A stretch of DNA of 64,000 bases from Nitrospira sp. bin75 (GTDB lineage Bacteria > Nitrospirota > Nitrospiria > Nitrospirales > UBA8639): NCBI GenBank assembly GCA_002238765.1, contig MPMZ01000002.1:1-64000 (forward strand). The letters run 5' to 3'. Within the stretch, counting starts at the first letter, position 1. Each line of letters starts with the position of its first letter. The translations under genes and the position numbers were made by a program. This document shows, one piece after another, positions 8,497 to 17,117 of the stretch. The notes beneath the pieces were generated by a model. It was not told the DNA's origin. It did not search any database and saw nothing but the letters and a program-made list of their open reading frames with translations.

Positions 8497-8916
8497 GTTA
8501 TTCGGTCGATGTGAATATCTTTTTGTATGCATCGGATCGGGCCAGTTCTCATCATTCCTCAGCCTTGGAGTTCCTTCAAAGCTGTACCATCCATTCTGAG
8601 CCATGGTACGTGGCTTGGCCGACGTTGATGGCGTATCTCCGGGTGGCGACTCACCCTCTGATCTTCTCTCACCCTTTGACCCCACAGAAATGTCCAGGCC
8701 CTCTTACGGTTACCTCATGTGAGACCATTGTCCGAAGCGGATGGATTTTTTGAAATCTATCGAGAAGTCACGCGGGACTTTCCCGTACGAGGAAATTTGG
8801 TTCCCGATTCGCATTTGGCGGCTCTTCTTCGGCAACATGACATCCTCAAACTGTACACCATGGATAGAGACTTCAGGAAATTTGACTTTTTGGATGTCCG
8901 AAATCCGCTGGAGTAG
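8493..8916 (+). pseudogene. VapC-like PIN-domain toxin, frameshifted
   Basis: The first frame reads SYSVDVNIFLYASDR and AWPTLMAYLRVATHP up to SHPLTPQK, then leaves the family consensus. From about 8688 another frame restores it: NVQALLRLPHVRPL, FFEIYREVTRDFPVRGN, PDSHLAALLRQH and MDRDFRKFDFLDVRNP. Both halves carry PIN acidic residues (D6 early; PDSH and DRDFRKFD late). A short out-of-frame deletion near 8685-8690 explains the join. As an Mg-dependent ribonuclease toxin it should be inactive. Confidence 0.88.
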
Positions 8917-9010
8917 GACGGTATCGGCGCCCCCTCCGGTTTTTGAAGAATCGGCGGTGCTGCCGTTTTGATCCGTTCAGGGGAAGAAAGATTGGGGAAT
9001 CGCGAAGGAT

Positions 9011-9721
9011 CTAGAGGAATTCCTGCCGGATTTCGACGGCGGAGGAAGCCCGCAGGGCTTGTTGGAAGGCTTCGAGGGCTTGCTGTTTCTTTTGGATCAG
9101 GAGTTGAAGCCGGATGCGGGCATTGATCTTTTCGATCTCTTGTTGGTCTTCCAGCCCCGCGGTTTGCCCTGCGGCGAGTTCCTTGACGAGTTCCTCATCC
9201 ACCGGATTGAGGGTTGCCACGTCCTGAACCAAGAGCTGAACTTTTTGCCTGCGAAGGTCTTTCATCAGGCCTTCTTCAAACTTCGCCGGAGAAATCCGGT
9301 TGAGCTCCAGGAGGCGGTGATAGACCCCCGGGTCGAATACCCCATCCTTTTGAAATTCCTGGCGCTTGAGGATGCTGTCCCGCAGTTCGTCCGGATGCAC
9401 GTCCAGATTGAGATCGTCGGCAGCCACAAGCCACAGTTTCCGCTCGACCAAAGAGGTCATGACGTTCTGCTTGAGCACTTTGCGGTCGGGGACTTCCTGC
9501 TCGGGCTGATTCCTATAAAAGGCCTCGATCCTGTTAAATGCTTCGCGGAATTCACCCAGTTCCACCTGATACGCCCCGACCGTGGCCACCACGTTGGGTT
9601 GTTGCGAGGTTTCATACCCGAACCACCCCATCCCGATGGTAAAGGTGACCGCGATCACCAACATAATGATCTTCAAGAGCCATGGGTGTTTCGTCGAACC
9701 TTCACGAATCAGTTTAATCAT
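9011..9721 (-). CDS. SurA/PpiD N-terminal-domain protein, membrane anchored
   Basis: 236 residues. One transmembrane helix near the N-terminus (LLKIIMLVIAVTFTIGMGWF) is followed by a SurA_N/PpiD-type chaperone region (VATVGAYQVELGEFREAFNR, DLNLDVHPDELRDSI). No parvulin domain follows, so this is a chaperone-only version of a periplasmic folding factor held in the inner membrane. The tail is a Gln/Glu-rich coiled coil. It is divergently arranged with the cupredoxin gene. Confidence 0.75.
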   Translation of the reverse strand: MIKLIREGSTKHPWLLKIIMLVIAVTFTIGMGWFGYETSQQPNVVATVGAYQVELGEFREAFNRIEAFYRNQPEQEVPDRKVLKQNVMTSLVERKLWLVAADDLNLDVHPDELRDSILKRQEFQKDGVFDPGVYHRLLELNRISPAKFEEGLMKDLRRQKVQLLVQDVATLNPVDEELVKELAAGQTAGLEDQQEIEKINARIRLQLLIQKKQQALEAFQQALRASSAVEIRQEFL

Positions 9722-10040
9722 GGGACCATCCGCTTTGTGGAATCGTCGATTAGTCCTTCTAACACGCGAGATACTGCGATTTCAAACCAGCCACCCCCCT
9801 CTCGCGCAGACGCCCCTTCCCATTCATGTTCACCGTTTCCCCCTTTTCCTGAACCTTCTCCCACCGGGGGTGAGCGCCAGCCCCGGCCTCGATTCCCGGG
9901 CTGGGGTGAGGCGGCACGCGCCCCCGATCCTCGTTTGCCACTGACGGCAGGGTATACATTTGTGCAGGTTTCAGAGACTTTGTTACACTATGGGCGGACG
10001 TGATTCATTGGAGATTGCGGGGGAAAGCACGATCAGACCG
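9722..10040. other. Divergent intergenic region
   Basis: About 320 bases without a convincing gene. A GC-rich inverted repeat centred near 9890 (CCAGCCCC/GGGCTGG) is the only notable structure. It should contain the promoters of the two flanking divergent genes, but none could be assigned with confidence. Confidence 0.4.
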
Positions 10041-10478
10041 ATGCAGGTATTCAAACGCGCCGGCGTTTTTGTCGCCTTGGCGTGCGGTGTGTGGAGCCCA
10101 GCCATCGGCTTTGGTGAGTCCGTGTCAGCCGGGGCGCGGGGTCAGGAAGAGATCACCGTGACGGTTCGCATCGAGAGTCGCCGGTTTATTCCGCACGTGG
10201 TGAACCTTCGCGTCGGGCAACAAGTCCGTTTTATCCTGAAGAACGAAGACGTTGAACTTCATGCGTTTGTTCCCGCGAATCTTCTGGTTCGGACGAACGT
10301 CCAAGTGAGTGGTGACGGGGCGCCCCAGTTCGGCAAAGAGGGGTTCCACCGTGTGTTGATTCCTTCAGAGGGCCAAGTCGAGTTGGTCTTCGCGTCGAAG
10401 GAAGCAGGCTCTTTTCCGTTCTTTTGCGATTTGCCCGGGCATAGGATGAACGGGACGATCGTGGTTGATGATCTCTGA
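10041..10478 (+). CDS. Cupredoxin-domain periplasmic copper protein
   Basis: About 145 residues from the ATG at 10041 (MQVFKRAGVFVALACGVWSP, a signal peptide); an upstream ATG at 9990 would add a non-signal extension. The mature part has the type-1 copper ligands of plastocyanin-like proteins: His in ELHAF, then Cys, His and Met in FFCDLPGHRMNG. A role in periplasmic electron transfer or copper handling is expected. The large exported TPR-like protein follows in the same direction, near the cytochrome cluster. Confidence 0.82.
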   Translation: MQVFKRAGVFVALACGVWSPAIGFGESVSAGARGQEEITVTVRIESRRFIPHVVNLRVGQQVRFILKNEDVELHAFVPANLLVRTNVQVSGDGAPQFGKEGFHRVLIPSEGQVELVFASKEAGSFPFFCDLPGHRMNGTIVVDDL

Positions 10479-10533
10479 GAGATAGGCTGGAGTCGGATCA
10501 TTGTGATGATGGTTTTGAAGAGGAGACGTGCTC

Positions 10534-12276
10534 ATGAGGTTGGTTAATTTATTCTACGGTAAACGGACCCGCGCAGGTCACCGAAAGCCAGCGCAGGTAT
10601 TCGCGATACATGGTCTCGGCCTGGGAGTTCTGATAGTCGGGCTGGTTGGGGTCGGGACGGCTGATTATTCACGTGCCGCAGCCCCCGTTTCGGCTGCCGG
10701 GAGCCAGGCGGTCGTGCAGGCAGTCGAAAACTACGCCCTGGCTGTGGCCGGCCGGGATTCCGTCGGGGTGGCCCAGAACGACTTTGTCTGTCTCCTGAAG
10801 ATGGTGGAAGCCGGGGCCACGGGGAAAGAGCAGTTCTTGCCTGAATCGGATCCGGTGTATTCCTGGTGCTGGGACCGGCTTGTTCAAGCGCACGCGGAAG
10901 TGCTCCAGAGCCGTGACCTGGCGTTGGACGAGTTATGGCCTAGTGTCGGAAAGTTGGTGAATTATCGGGATTTCAAGCGATTCGAGATCGCGGAGACCCG
11001 GGCGTATCAGCGTGCGCCGTCCTTTTTTGCGATGCCCGAGATTGGTGACATGTCCGAGGCACCAGGGTTCACATTGAACGTACTCAATACGGCGCCGCTT
11101 CCCCATGCGTCCTTTCAGGTTCCGGGTTCCGACCATATGGTGGCCGTGCCGACGACCTTGGTCCGGGTACGCGTGGCTTATCCTGATCCGATGACGTCAC
11201 CGGCGGCGAATGGCCCGGGTCAACAGGATTGGGTCGTGCCGTATAAAAAACCCATTCATCCGATCAAGGCCGTGACCGTGAAGTGGGTCGTGTTGTCGGG
11301 GTTGTTTCAGCATGGGTTTCCCGTTGATACCGCCGTCCTCAATATGCCGTTAACGTCTGCCATGGGGACGCCGATTCCTTTCGTCGTCGATCCCGGCGGG
11401 TTTGAGCAGAAGTCCACGGAGTATTGGACGCCGAAAGAAGCGCAGGCGGCATTGACGGCCGGACTGGAACGGGCGAAAACATTGCCGACGCGCCGGGAAC
11501 GGATCTCTATGCTCAACCGGATTCTGGTGGTGAACCCCTGGCACGTGGAAGGGTTGCAAGCCATTGCCACCGAACTGTACGCCGGGCTGTTGGATTTCGG
11601 AGCACGGACGCATGGCGTTCAGTTGGAGAGCGAGCCGCTGTACCAGGCCTTTAACGCCCTCTATTGGACAATCCAGTCGTCAACGGACCGGATGGATATA
11701 TCCCTTGAGATGGAAATGGGCGGCAAAACCGAGCCGACCCCGGCCGATTATCTGTATCGCTTGATTCCCGCGATGGAAACCTTGGTGGATTTACAACCCG
11801 GAGATTTTGAAACGCGCTTGAAACTGACGATGGCCTATCGCTGGACAAACGACCAGGTGTCAGCCATCATGGCCCCTCAGCAGTTGCTTTCCGAATTGCC
11901 CACGGATCAACCGAACATGCGTGCCAGGATCTTGATGGCCATTGCCTGGTCACGAATCAGCAAGGTCGCGTGGAATCGTTTCTTTGACGACCCGGATATC
12001 ATCCAGGGGTACAAAGAAGCCGATGAGGCCTTTACGTTGTCGTCAGATCCCCTGATCAAATTCTCCGCAGCCTATGCCAAAGCATACAGTTTGGTATTTC
12101 GCCCCAAGCGTGACGATGAGGCGATGTTCGCACTCTTGAAGGAAGCACGACGCTGGTATCGGCAGATTCCGGGAGCCACGCCCCAGTCTTGGGCCTTTCT
12201 CCTGCTAAACGATACCTTGAAAGGGTTCGTGGACACGGATCCGAAGTTTCACTCGTTGATGACGGTGAATTCTTAA
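10534..12276 (+). CDS. Large exported protein with TPR-like C-terminus, function unknown
   Basis: About 580 residues; GAGGAG (10518-10523) favours the ATG at 10534 over the GTG at 10528. A hydrophobic segment at residues ~25-45 (HGLGLGVLIVGLVGVG) acts as signal or anchor. The C-terminal ~250 residues are helical with TPR-like periodicity (LERAKTLPTRRERISMLNRI, FETRLKLTMAYRW, KEADEAFTLSSDP). No enzymatic motif was found. It follows the cupredoxin gene by about 55 bp and probably shares its transcript. Confidence 0.65.
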   Translation: MRLVNLFYGKRTRAGHRKPAQVFAIHGLGLGVLIVGLVGVGTADYSRAAAPVSAAGSQAVVQAVENYALAVAGRDSVGVAQNDFVCLLKMVEAGATGKEQFLPESDPVYSWCWDRLVQAHAEVLQSRDLALDELWPSVGKLVNYRDFKRFEIAETRAYQRAPSFFAMPEIGDMSEAPGFTLNVLNTAPLPHASFQVPGSDHMVAVPTTLVRVRVAYPDPMTSPAANGPGQQDWVVPYKKPIHPIKAVTVKWVVLSGLFQHGFPVDTAVLNMPLTSAMGTPIPFVVDPGGFEQKSTEYWTPKEAQAALTAGLERAKTLPTRRERISMLNRILVVNPWHVEGLQAIATELYAGLLDFGARTHGVQLESEPLYQAFNALYWTIQSSTDRMDISLEMEMGGKTEPTPADYLYRLIPAMETLVDLQPGDFETRLKLTMAYRWTNDQVSAIMAPQQLLSELPTDQPNMRARILMAIAWSRISKVAWNRFFDDPDIIQGYKEADEAFTLSSDPLIKFSAAYAKAYSLVFRPKRDDEAMFALLKEARRWYRQIPGATPQSWAFLLLNDTLKGFVDTDPKFHSLMTVNS

Positions 12277-12510
12277 GCGAGCATGTCCGGGCGAGAATTC
12301 AGCCGTTCATCTTGTTGAAGTGGCTGGTTCTCGCCTGCTGCCGAACAGTCTCGCCTCACGATTCTTTGTCCTTTCAAGGCTGTTTTCGTTTGGCTTTTCG
12401 TCTCCGCCTCGGGACCGGAAGGATCGGTGTGAAGTCTCGACCCGGACGGAATAACTGGTCGCGCAAGGCGGCAAAGACAGCCTAGACGCGTGCGTACGGT
12501 TTGACGGGTT

Positions 12511-13932
12511 TTGGCCTTGTCCATTCCAAAAGAAGACTTCCAACTCGATTTTCGCAAAAATCCGCAGGTCCTCGGTACGATGGTCGACGCCATGGGCGAT
12601 GGCGTGTTTACCGTGAATGCGCGCGGTCATATCGTGGCGTGGAGTACGGGCGCTGCCAGGATTACCGGCTATTCCAGCGATGAAGTGATCGGAAAATCCT
12701 GCCATATTCTTGAGGGACCGAACTGCAAAGGGTTCAGCAAGCTCACCGAGTTTTTGGAGAACCCGACGCCCTATCCGTGGGGAATCTGCAATCAGGAATG
12801 TAAGGTATGGTCGAAGGCCGGCAAAGAACTCTATATCTATGGAAACGTGTCCGTGTTGCGGGATGAACGCGGTGCAGTTGTGGGAGCCGTGGGAACGTTT
12901 ACGGACCTCACCTCCTTTATTTTCGCCAAAGAAAAAATTCGGGTATTGGAAGAGCAGGTTGGGTCCAGGGAGTCGTTTCAGCAAATGGTCGGACGCAGTG
13001 TCGCCATGCAGGACGTCTTTCGACGCCTGCGACTGGCCGCGCAAGGAGACGTACCCGTCTTGCTGACCGGGGAGTCGGGCACGGGGAAGGAATTGGCGGC
13101 CCGGGCTATCCATGCCCTCAGTGCCAGAAAGGACAAGCCATTTTTTGCCATCAATTGTTCAGCCATTCCGGAGACCTTGATCGAAAGCGAGTTATTCGGT
13201 CACGTGAAGGGGGCCTTTACGGGGGCGATTCGCGACAAGGTGGGCGTGTTCCAGGCGGCCGAGGGAGGCACCCTCTTTTTGGATGAAATCGGCGATACGA
13301 GTCCGTTACTCCAGCTCAAACTGCTTCGCGTATTGCAGGAGAGCGAAATTCGGCGCGTTGGTGATGAAAAACACATCAAAGTCGACGTGCGACTCGTAAC
13401 GGCGACGAACAAGGATTTAAAGCACTTGTTGACCACGGGGGCGGTACGGGAAGATTTTTTTTATCGCATTCGGGTCTTTGAAATCACCATCCCGGCGCTG
13501 AGGGAGCGTCGCGAAGACCTGCCCTTGTTGGTTAGGCACTTTCTCGCCGAAGGGTCGAAAGTATACGGCCGTGCCATCAACGAAATTTCGCAGGATGGCA
13601 TGCAGCAGATGGTGAAGTATTCATGGCCGGGCAACATTCGGGAATTGCGAAATGCCATTGAACATGCTTTTGTGACGGCGGAGGGGGACTGTGTGACCGT
13701 ACTCGACCTCCCTCTGGAGATTCGTACGGCCGCGTCGCATGCATCAAATGCGGTAAGCACAGATCCTCTGACCCCTGAGCAACAGGCCGAACGGGATCGG
13801 ATACTTGAGGCCCTTCGACAAACTCAGGGAAGTAAAACCAAGGCTGCCAAATTATTAGGGTATAGCCGGGTCACGCTCTGGAAAAAACTGCAAAAATTCG
13901 GCGTATCTGGAACATCCTCCCCATACCGTTAA
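12511..13932 (+). CDS. PAS-domain sigma-54-dependent transcriptional activator
   Basis: 473 residues: N-terminal PAS (about 20-140), AAA+ sigma-54 activator domain (about 155-385) and Fis-type HTH (about 430-468). Key motifs are GESGTGKE (Walker A), GAFTGA (sigma-54 contact), GGTLFLDEIGD (Walker B) and the HTH region ILEALRQTQGSKTKAAKLLG. The PAS domain contains four Cys (C64, C72, C93, C97), suggesting a redox, haem or metal input. The TTG at 12511 is a weak start with no clear ribosome site. The downstream cytochrome genes have a sigma-54 promoter and are the likely targets. Confidence 0.93.
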   Translation: MALSIPKEDFQLDFRKNPQVLGTMVDAMGDGVFTVNARGHIVAWSTGAARITGYSSDEVIGKSCHILEGPNCKGFSKLTEFLENPTPYPWGICNQECKVWSKAGKELYIYGNVSVLRDERGAVVGAVGTFTDLTSFIFAKEKIRVLEEQVGSRESFQQMVGRSVAMQDVFRRLRLAAQGDVPVLLTGESGTGKELAARAIHALSARKDKPFFAINCSAIPETLIESELFGHVKGAFTGAIRDKVGVFQAAEGGTLFLDEIGDTSPLLQLKLLRVLQESEIRRVGDEKHIKVDVRLVTATNKDLKHLLTTGAVREDFFYRIRVFEITIPALRERREDLPLLVRHFLAEGSKVYGRAINEISQDGMQQMVKYSWPGNIRELRNAIEHAFVTAEGDCVTVLDLPLEIRTAASHASNAVSTDPLTPEQQAERDRILEALRQTQGSKTKAAKLLGYSRVTLWKKLQKFGVSGTSSPYR

Positions 13933-13969
13933 CATGCTAACTTAGCAAGTTAACGCTTTTGTGTTAACG
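13927..13969. promoter_or_regulatory. Nested palindrome with three CGTTAAC-type half-sites
   Basis: CGTTAAC (13927-13933), TGCTAA (13935-13940), a central C, TTAGCA (13942-13947) and GTTAACG (13949-13955) form a near-perfect 29-bp dyad. A third GTTAACG follows at 13963-13969. It begins within the stop codon of the sigma-54 activator gene and lies about 90-130 bp upstream of the -24/-12 promoter, the usual distance for an upstream activator site. Confidence 0.6.
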
Positions 13970-14263
13970 TCTCACCTCCTCGTTGTCTTCGGCCTGCACT
14001 CAAGTCATAACTCATTGAAATATTGAGAAAAATTATTTCCTTTGTCAGATGAAAATTTGGCATAGCCTTTGCTATATTTAAGTTAAGATATGAATGTGAT
14101 CGAAAAGGAAACCATAGGATGGGGACGCGACAGACGATTACAGGATCGCTTCGGGTGAATGCAACAAGGGTCAGGATTTTATGGTATATTGCGCCAACGG
14201 GAAAAATAGTTTTATTACCGTGAGGCAGGAAGATGTCTTTATTCAACCGTAAGGAGGTGGGTA
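13933..14263. other. Regulatory intergenic region before the cytochrome cluster
   Basis: About 330 bases holding the GTTAAC palindrome, the sigma-54 promoter at 14057 and a ~190-nt leader. No convincing gene is seen; short open stretches downstream of the promoter are interrupted by stops or lack starts. Confidence 0.6.
14057..14073 (+). promoter_or_regulatory. Sigma-54 (-24/-12) promoter
   Basis: TTGGCATAGCCTTTGCT has GG (14059-14060) and GC (14071-14072) separated by exactly 10 bp, the sigma-54 arrangement. It drives toward the DUF1264 and cytochrome genes; the neighbouring upstream gene encodes a sigma-54 activator. Confidence 0.8.
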
Positions 14264-14779
14264 ATGGTGAGTTTGATTCGTTCCATGAGTTTCATTGTGC
14301 TGCTCAGTGTCTTCTGTATCGGATTGATGGTCACGTCGGCCATGAGCGAAGGTGGCCCGGCGGATGGCTTCGGCCTGCACGTCCAGGCCCCCCACATGAT
14401 GGCCGATGGACAGATTGGTGGTCCTTTCCATCACTATTGCAAGGGCATATCCGATGAAATCCTCCAATGCCTGCTCTTTCAGTCCACCGACACCAAAGCG
14501 CCGTTGGTGGGAGTGGAATACTTCGTGGCCAAGGACCTGGCCCGCAAGGAAGTCCCGCTCATCAAATGGAACAGGAATTTCCACGACCATGAAGTGGAAA
14601 TCGCCACCGGTCGCGTGCTCATTCTGGACATTGAAGATAAAAACAAGGTGGCGGAAATTGCCGCCGTCGCCTCGCAAACCGACGGCGTCATTTATCACCT
14701 CTGGCAACCGGGCCAAAAAGTGCCTGATGGAACGGTGACGATTCCGAATTCGGTCGGTCATAAATTCCGGACCGAGTAG
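14264..14779 (+). CDS. DUF1264 family exported protein
   Basis: 171 residues with an N-terminal signal peptide (SFIVLLSVFCIGLMVTSAMS). The mature part carries the DUF1264 hallmarks, LHVQAPHMM, HHYCKGI, QCLLFQS and LVGVEYFVAKD. The family includes plant oil-body-associated proteins; its biochemical role in bacteria is unknown. AAGGAGG is optimally placed before the ATG. It is the first gene after the sigma-54 promoter, so it is probably expressed together with the cytochromes. Confidence 0.88.
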   Translation: MVSLIRSMSFIVLLSVFCIGLMVTSAMSEGGPADGFGLHVQAPHMMADGQIGGPFHHYCKGISDEILQCLLFQSTDTKAPLVGVEYFVAKDLARKEVPLIKWNRNFHDHEVEIATGRVLILDIEDKNKVAEIAAVASQTDGVIYHLWQPGQKVPDGTVTIPNSVGHKFRTE

Positions 14780-14786
14780 TGTCGTG

Positions 14787-14818
14787 CCGGTGCGGGAACG
14801 TCTGATTTCCCGCACCGG
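14787..14818 (+). terminator. Strong intercistronic hairpin
   Basis: CCGGTGCGGGAA pairs with TTCCCGCACCGG around a 7-8-nt loop, just after the DUF1264 stop. A T-run follows only ~14 nt later, so it may attenuate or stabilise the upstream mRNA rather than fully terminate. Confidence 0.5.
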
Positions 14819-14861
14819 TCCTTGTTCCCACCGTTTTTTCTTCACGAAAAGGAGACGTCTG

Positions 14862-15308
14862 ATGGTGTTGACGAGCGAACGAGGGGCGACCTGCGTCTTC
14901 GCCATGTTCTTGCTGGGAGGTTCGGTGGTCTTGGGAGCTGATCCTGCGGTTCTCAAGCCGCGGGTGCCGCCCGATCAAATCGAAGAAGCCAAAACGTGGC
15001 GGAACCCTTTGCCCGGTACGCCCGAACGTCTCGAACGAGGCAAAGCAATCTTTCACGGCAAAGCCTTTTGTGTGACGTGTCATGGGAAGGACGGCAAAGG
15101 CTTGGGAAATATTCCGGGCCTGCGAGGAAAGCTCCCGAGAAATTTCACGGATAAAGCGTGGCAGGCCGCGCGGACCGATGGCGAACTGTTCTGGATTTTG
15201 AAAAACGGGAGCCCGGGCACGGATATGGCCTCGTTCATTCCGCTCGTGTTGACGGAAGAAGAAGCCTGGGACGTGCTCCTGTACGTGCGTGCCTTTGGCG
15301 GAACGTAA
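14862..15308 (+). CDS. Monohaem c-type cytochrome
   Basis: 148 residues from the ATG preceded by AAAAGGAGACG. A signal peptide (FAMFLLGGSVVLGA) is followed by one haem motif, CVTCH, at about residue 70, and candidate axial Met residues further on (GTDMASFIP). The C-terminus reads EEEAWDVLLYVRAFGGT. It is a class-I periplasmic electron carrier. A scrap of a second copy of its 3' end lies at 16839-16892. Confidence 0.92.
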   Translation: MVLTSERGATCVFAMFLLGGSVVLGADPAVLKPRVPPDQIEEAKTWRNPLPGTPERLERGKAIFHGKAFCVTCHGKDGKGLGNIPGLRGKLPRNFTDKAWQAARTDGELFWILKNGSPGTDMASFIPLVLTEEEAWDVLLYVRAFGGT

Positions 15309-15345
15309 CCCGTTGGCCTGCATGGTTGCAGAAGGAGGTGTCGTC

Positions 15346-16776
15346 ATGAAACAGAAGTTCCGGTCTTTAGCGATAACGTTGGAAACGACAGGCTGGGTTG
15401 CAATCATCGGAGCCTGCGTGACTCTGTTGACATCCTCTCTGCTTTGGGCCGCCGACGCAGGACAGGCCGAAACCACGGTGCGGAACGTGTGCTCGACCTG
15501 CCACAAATTCCAAGGCGAACCGGAAAGCCGGTTCAATTTGAAAGCCCCGGATTTGATGTGGGCCGGGAGCAAATACCAGCACAACTGGCTGGTCGGGTTT
15601 CTCACCGGAAAAGAACAACGGTTGTATGCCAAGAGCTATCGATGGGATCAGGGGCGGAAACCGGATGCGCACGTGAGCCTTCCCGAAGATCAAGCCGAGG
15701 CGGTCGCGACGTACTTGGAAAAACAGTACGTTGACCCGCGCGTGCAGGTCGGCGCGTTCGATCTTTCAAGGGTCACGAAAAAAGAAGCGGAGTTCGGCTC
15801 CCTGGCTTTCAAGGAACATGCCTGCATCGGCTGCCATACCATAGAGGAAAACGGCCAATTGGTCGGTGGTCCCCAAAGTGCCGATTTGGCAGCGGCCGGG
15901 AAACGCTATAACCCTTACTGGCTCTACCGGTTTACGCTCAATCCTCAAGACTTCGCGCCTCATAGCGGAGAATTCGTAGGCGACGCCACGGAATTCGGCG
16001 TCCGGGCGCTTGTCGGATATGTGATGACTCTGGGCGTTCCGGACTTCAGCTATCACGAGCCATGGACCAGCCCGGAGTTTGCGAAGGCCAGCGTGGAACG
16101 GGGAAAAGTCGTGTATAAAGAATACTGTTCGCAATGTCACGGCGCCACGGGAGAAGGGGACGGCCCGGCGGCGTCGGGCTTGAATCCCAAACCCGCGGTC
16201 CATGCGAGGATGGCCTTTGATAAGCTGCCGGTGGAATACCTCTACAACGTGATCTATCACGGCGGGCGAAGCGTGGGAAAGTCGACCACCATGCCGTATT
16301 GGGGTCTCACGATCGGCCAACAAGGGGTGGCGGACGTCATGGCGTATCTGAAGGCGACGTTTAAGGGTGTGCCGGAAATGGAAGCTGCCACAACGGGGGG
16401 CGGTCCATCAGGGGTATGCCCACAGCCACGCAAAACCAAGCGAGCTCCGGGAAAGTTCAGGAACATGACGAATCCCTTACCTGCCAATGCGTCCAGCATC
16501 AAGGCCGGTGAAACGCTGTTCCAACGAACGGCTCAACCCCTGGCGTGCTTCAACTGCCATGGAGCCAAGGGTGACGGACAGGGACCGATGGGAGCCGCCC
16601 TGAATCCGCCGCCACGAAACTTCACGTGCGGGGAAACCATGAAGGATATTTCCGACGGACAGATGTTCTGGATCATCAAAAACGGCTCCAAAGGCACCGG
16701 CATGATGGCCTTTTCCAACGTGCCGGACAATCAGATCTGGCAAATGATTCACTACGTCAGGACGTTGGTGGAATAG
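15346..16776 (+). CDS. Tetrahaem c-type cytochrome
   Basis: 476 residues; the start at 15346 follows GAAGGAGG. After a signal/anchor segment it contains four haem-binding motifs, CSTCH (~48), CIGCH (~159), CSQCH (~260) and CFNCH (~400), so it is a tandem of monohaem-like modules. The last module resembles the preceding monohaem cytochrome (MFWIIKNGSKGTGMMAF versus LFWILKNGSPGTDMASF). It probably moves electrons in the periplasm as part of an alternative respiratory branch controlled by sigma-54. No partner oxidoreductase is encoded here. Confidence 0.93.
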   Translation: MKQKFRSLAITLETTGWVAIIGACVTLLTSSLLWAADAGQAETTVRNVCSTCHKFQGEPESRFNLKAPDLMWAGSKYQHNWLVGFLTGKEQRLYAKSYRWDQGRKPDAHVSLPEDQAEAVATYLEKQYVDPRVQVGAFDLSRVTKKEAEFGSLAFKEHACIGCHTIEENGQLVGGPQSADLAAAGKRYNPYWLYRFTLNPQDFAPHSGEFVGDATEFGVRALVGYVMTLGVPDFSYHEPWTSPEFAKASVERGKVVYKEYCSQCHGATGEGDGPAASGLNPKPAVHARMAFDKLPVEYLYNVIYHGGRSVGKSTTMPYWGLTIGQQGVADVMAYLKATFKGVPEMEAATTGGGPSGVCPQPRKTKRAPGKFRNMTNPLPANASSIKAGETLFQRTAQPLACFNCHGAKGDGQGPMGAALNPPPRNFTCGETMKDISDGQMFWIIKNGSKGTGMMAFSNVPDNQIWQMIHYVRTLVE

Positions 16777-16781
16777 AACAA

Positions 16782-16823
16782 GAGGGGCGGCTGCAGCCTT
16801 CGATCTATGACAGCCGTCCCCTC
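16782..16823 (+). terminator. Hairpin after the tetrahaem cytochrome gene
   Basis: GAGGGGCGGCTG and CAGCCGTCCCCTC form a ~12-bp stem with one bulge. There is no T-run, so factor-independent termination is uncertain. Confidence 0.4.
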
Positions 16824-16838
16824 TCCCACCTGCTCAGA

Positions 16839-16892
16839 TTGAAAGAGGCCTGGGACGTTCTGTCGTACGTTCGCGCCTTTGGCGGAATGTAG
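16839..16892 (+). pseudogene. Relict 3' end of a duplicated cytochrome c gene
   Basis: Seventeen codons plus stop (LKEAWDVLSYVRAFGGM) nearly match the C-terminus of the monohaem cytochrome at 14862. The rest of that gene is absent. It is best explained as the remnant of a tandem duplication whose body was deleted. Confidence 0.7.
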
Positions 16893-17117
16893 CTTCTTGG
16901 CATGAATGGTCGTCCAGGCCATGTTCGACATGAAGCCCGAACTCCTGACCGGAGGTGACGGGAAAGGTGGACCGGGTCGTGATTGACGCGTACCGTGTGA
17001 CCTTGTTAGCCTAGGGTCCTCACCTCCTTGGGAGCCGCTCAACGGCAACTTCATCCTCACAAAATTCGGAACCTCGGCAGAGCTTAGTCATGAACCTATA
17101 ACAGAGGAGCATCAACC

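Noticed and set aside
12307-13113. 268-residue frame opposite the sigma-54 activator
   Set aside because: It overlaps the PAS and AAA+ coding sequence entirely and resembles no known protein.
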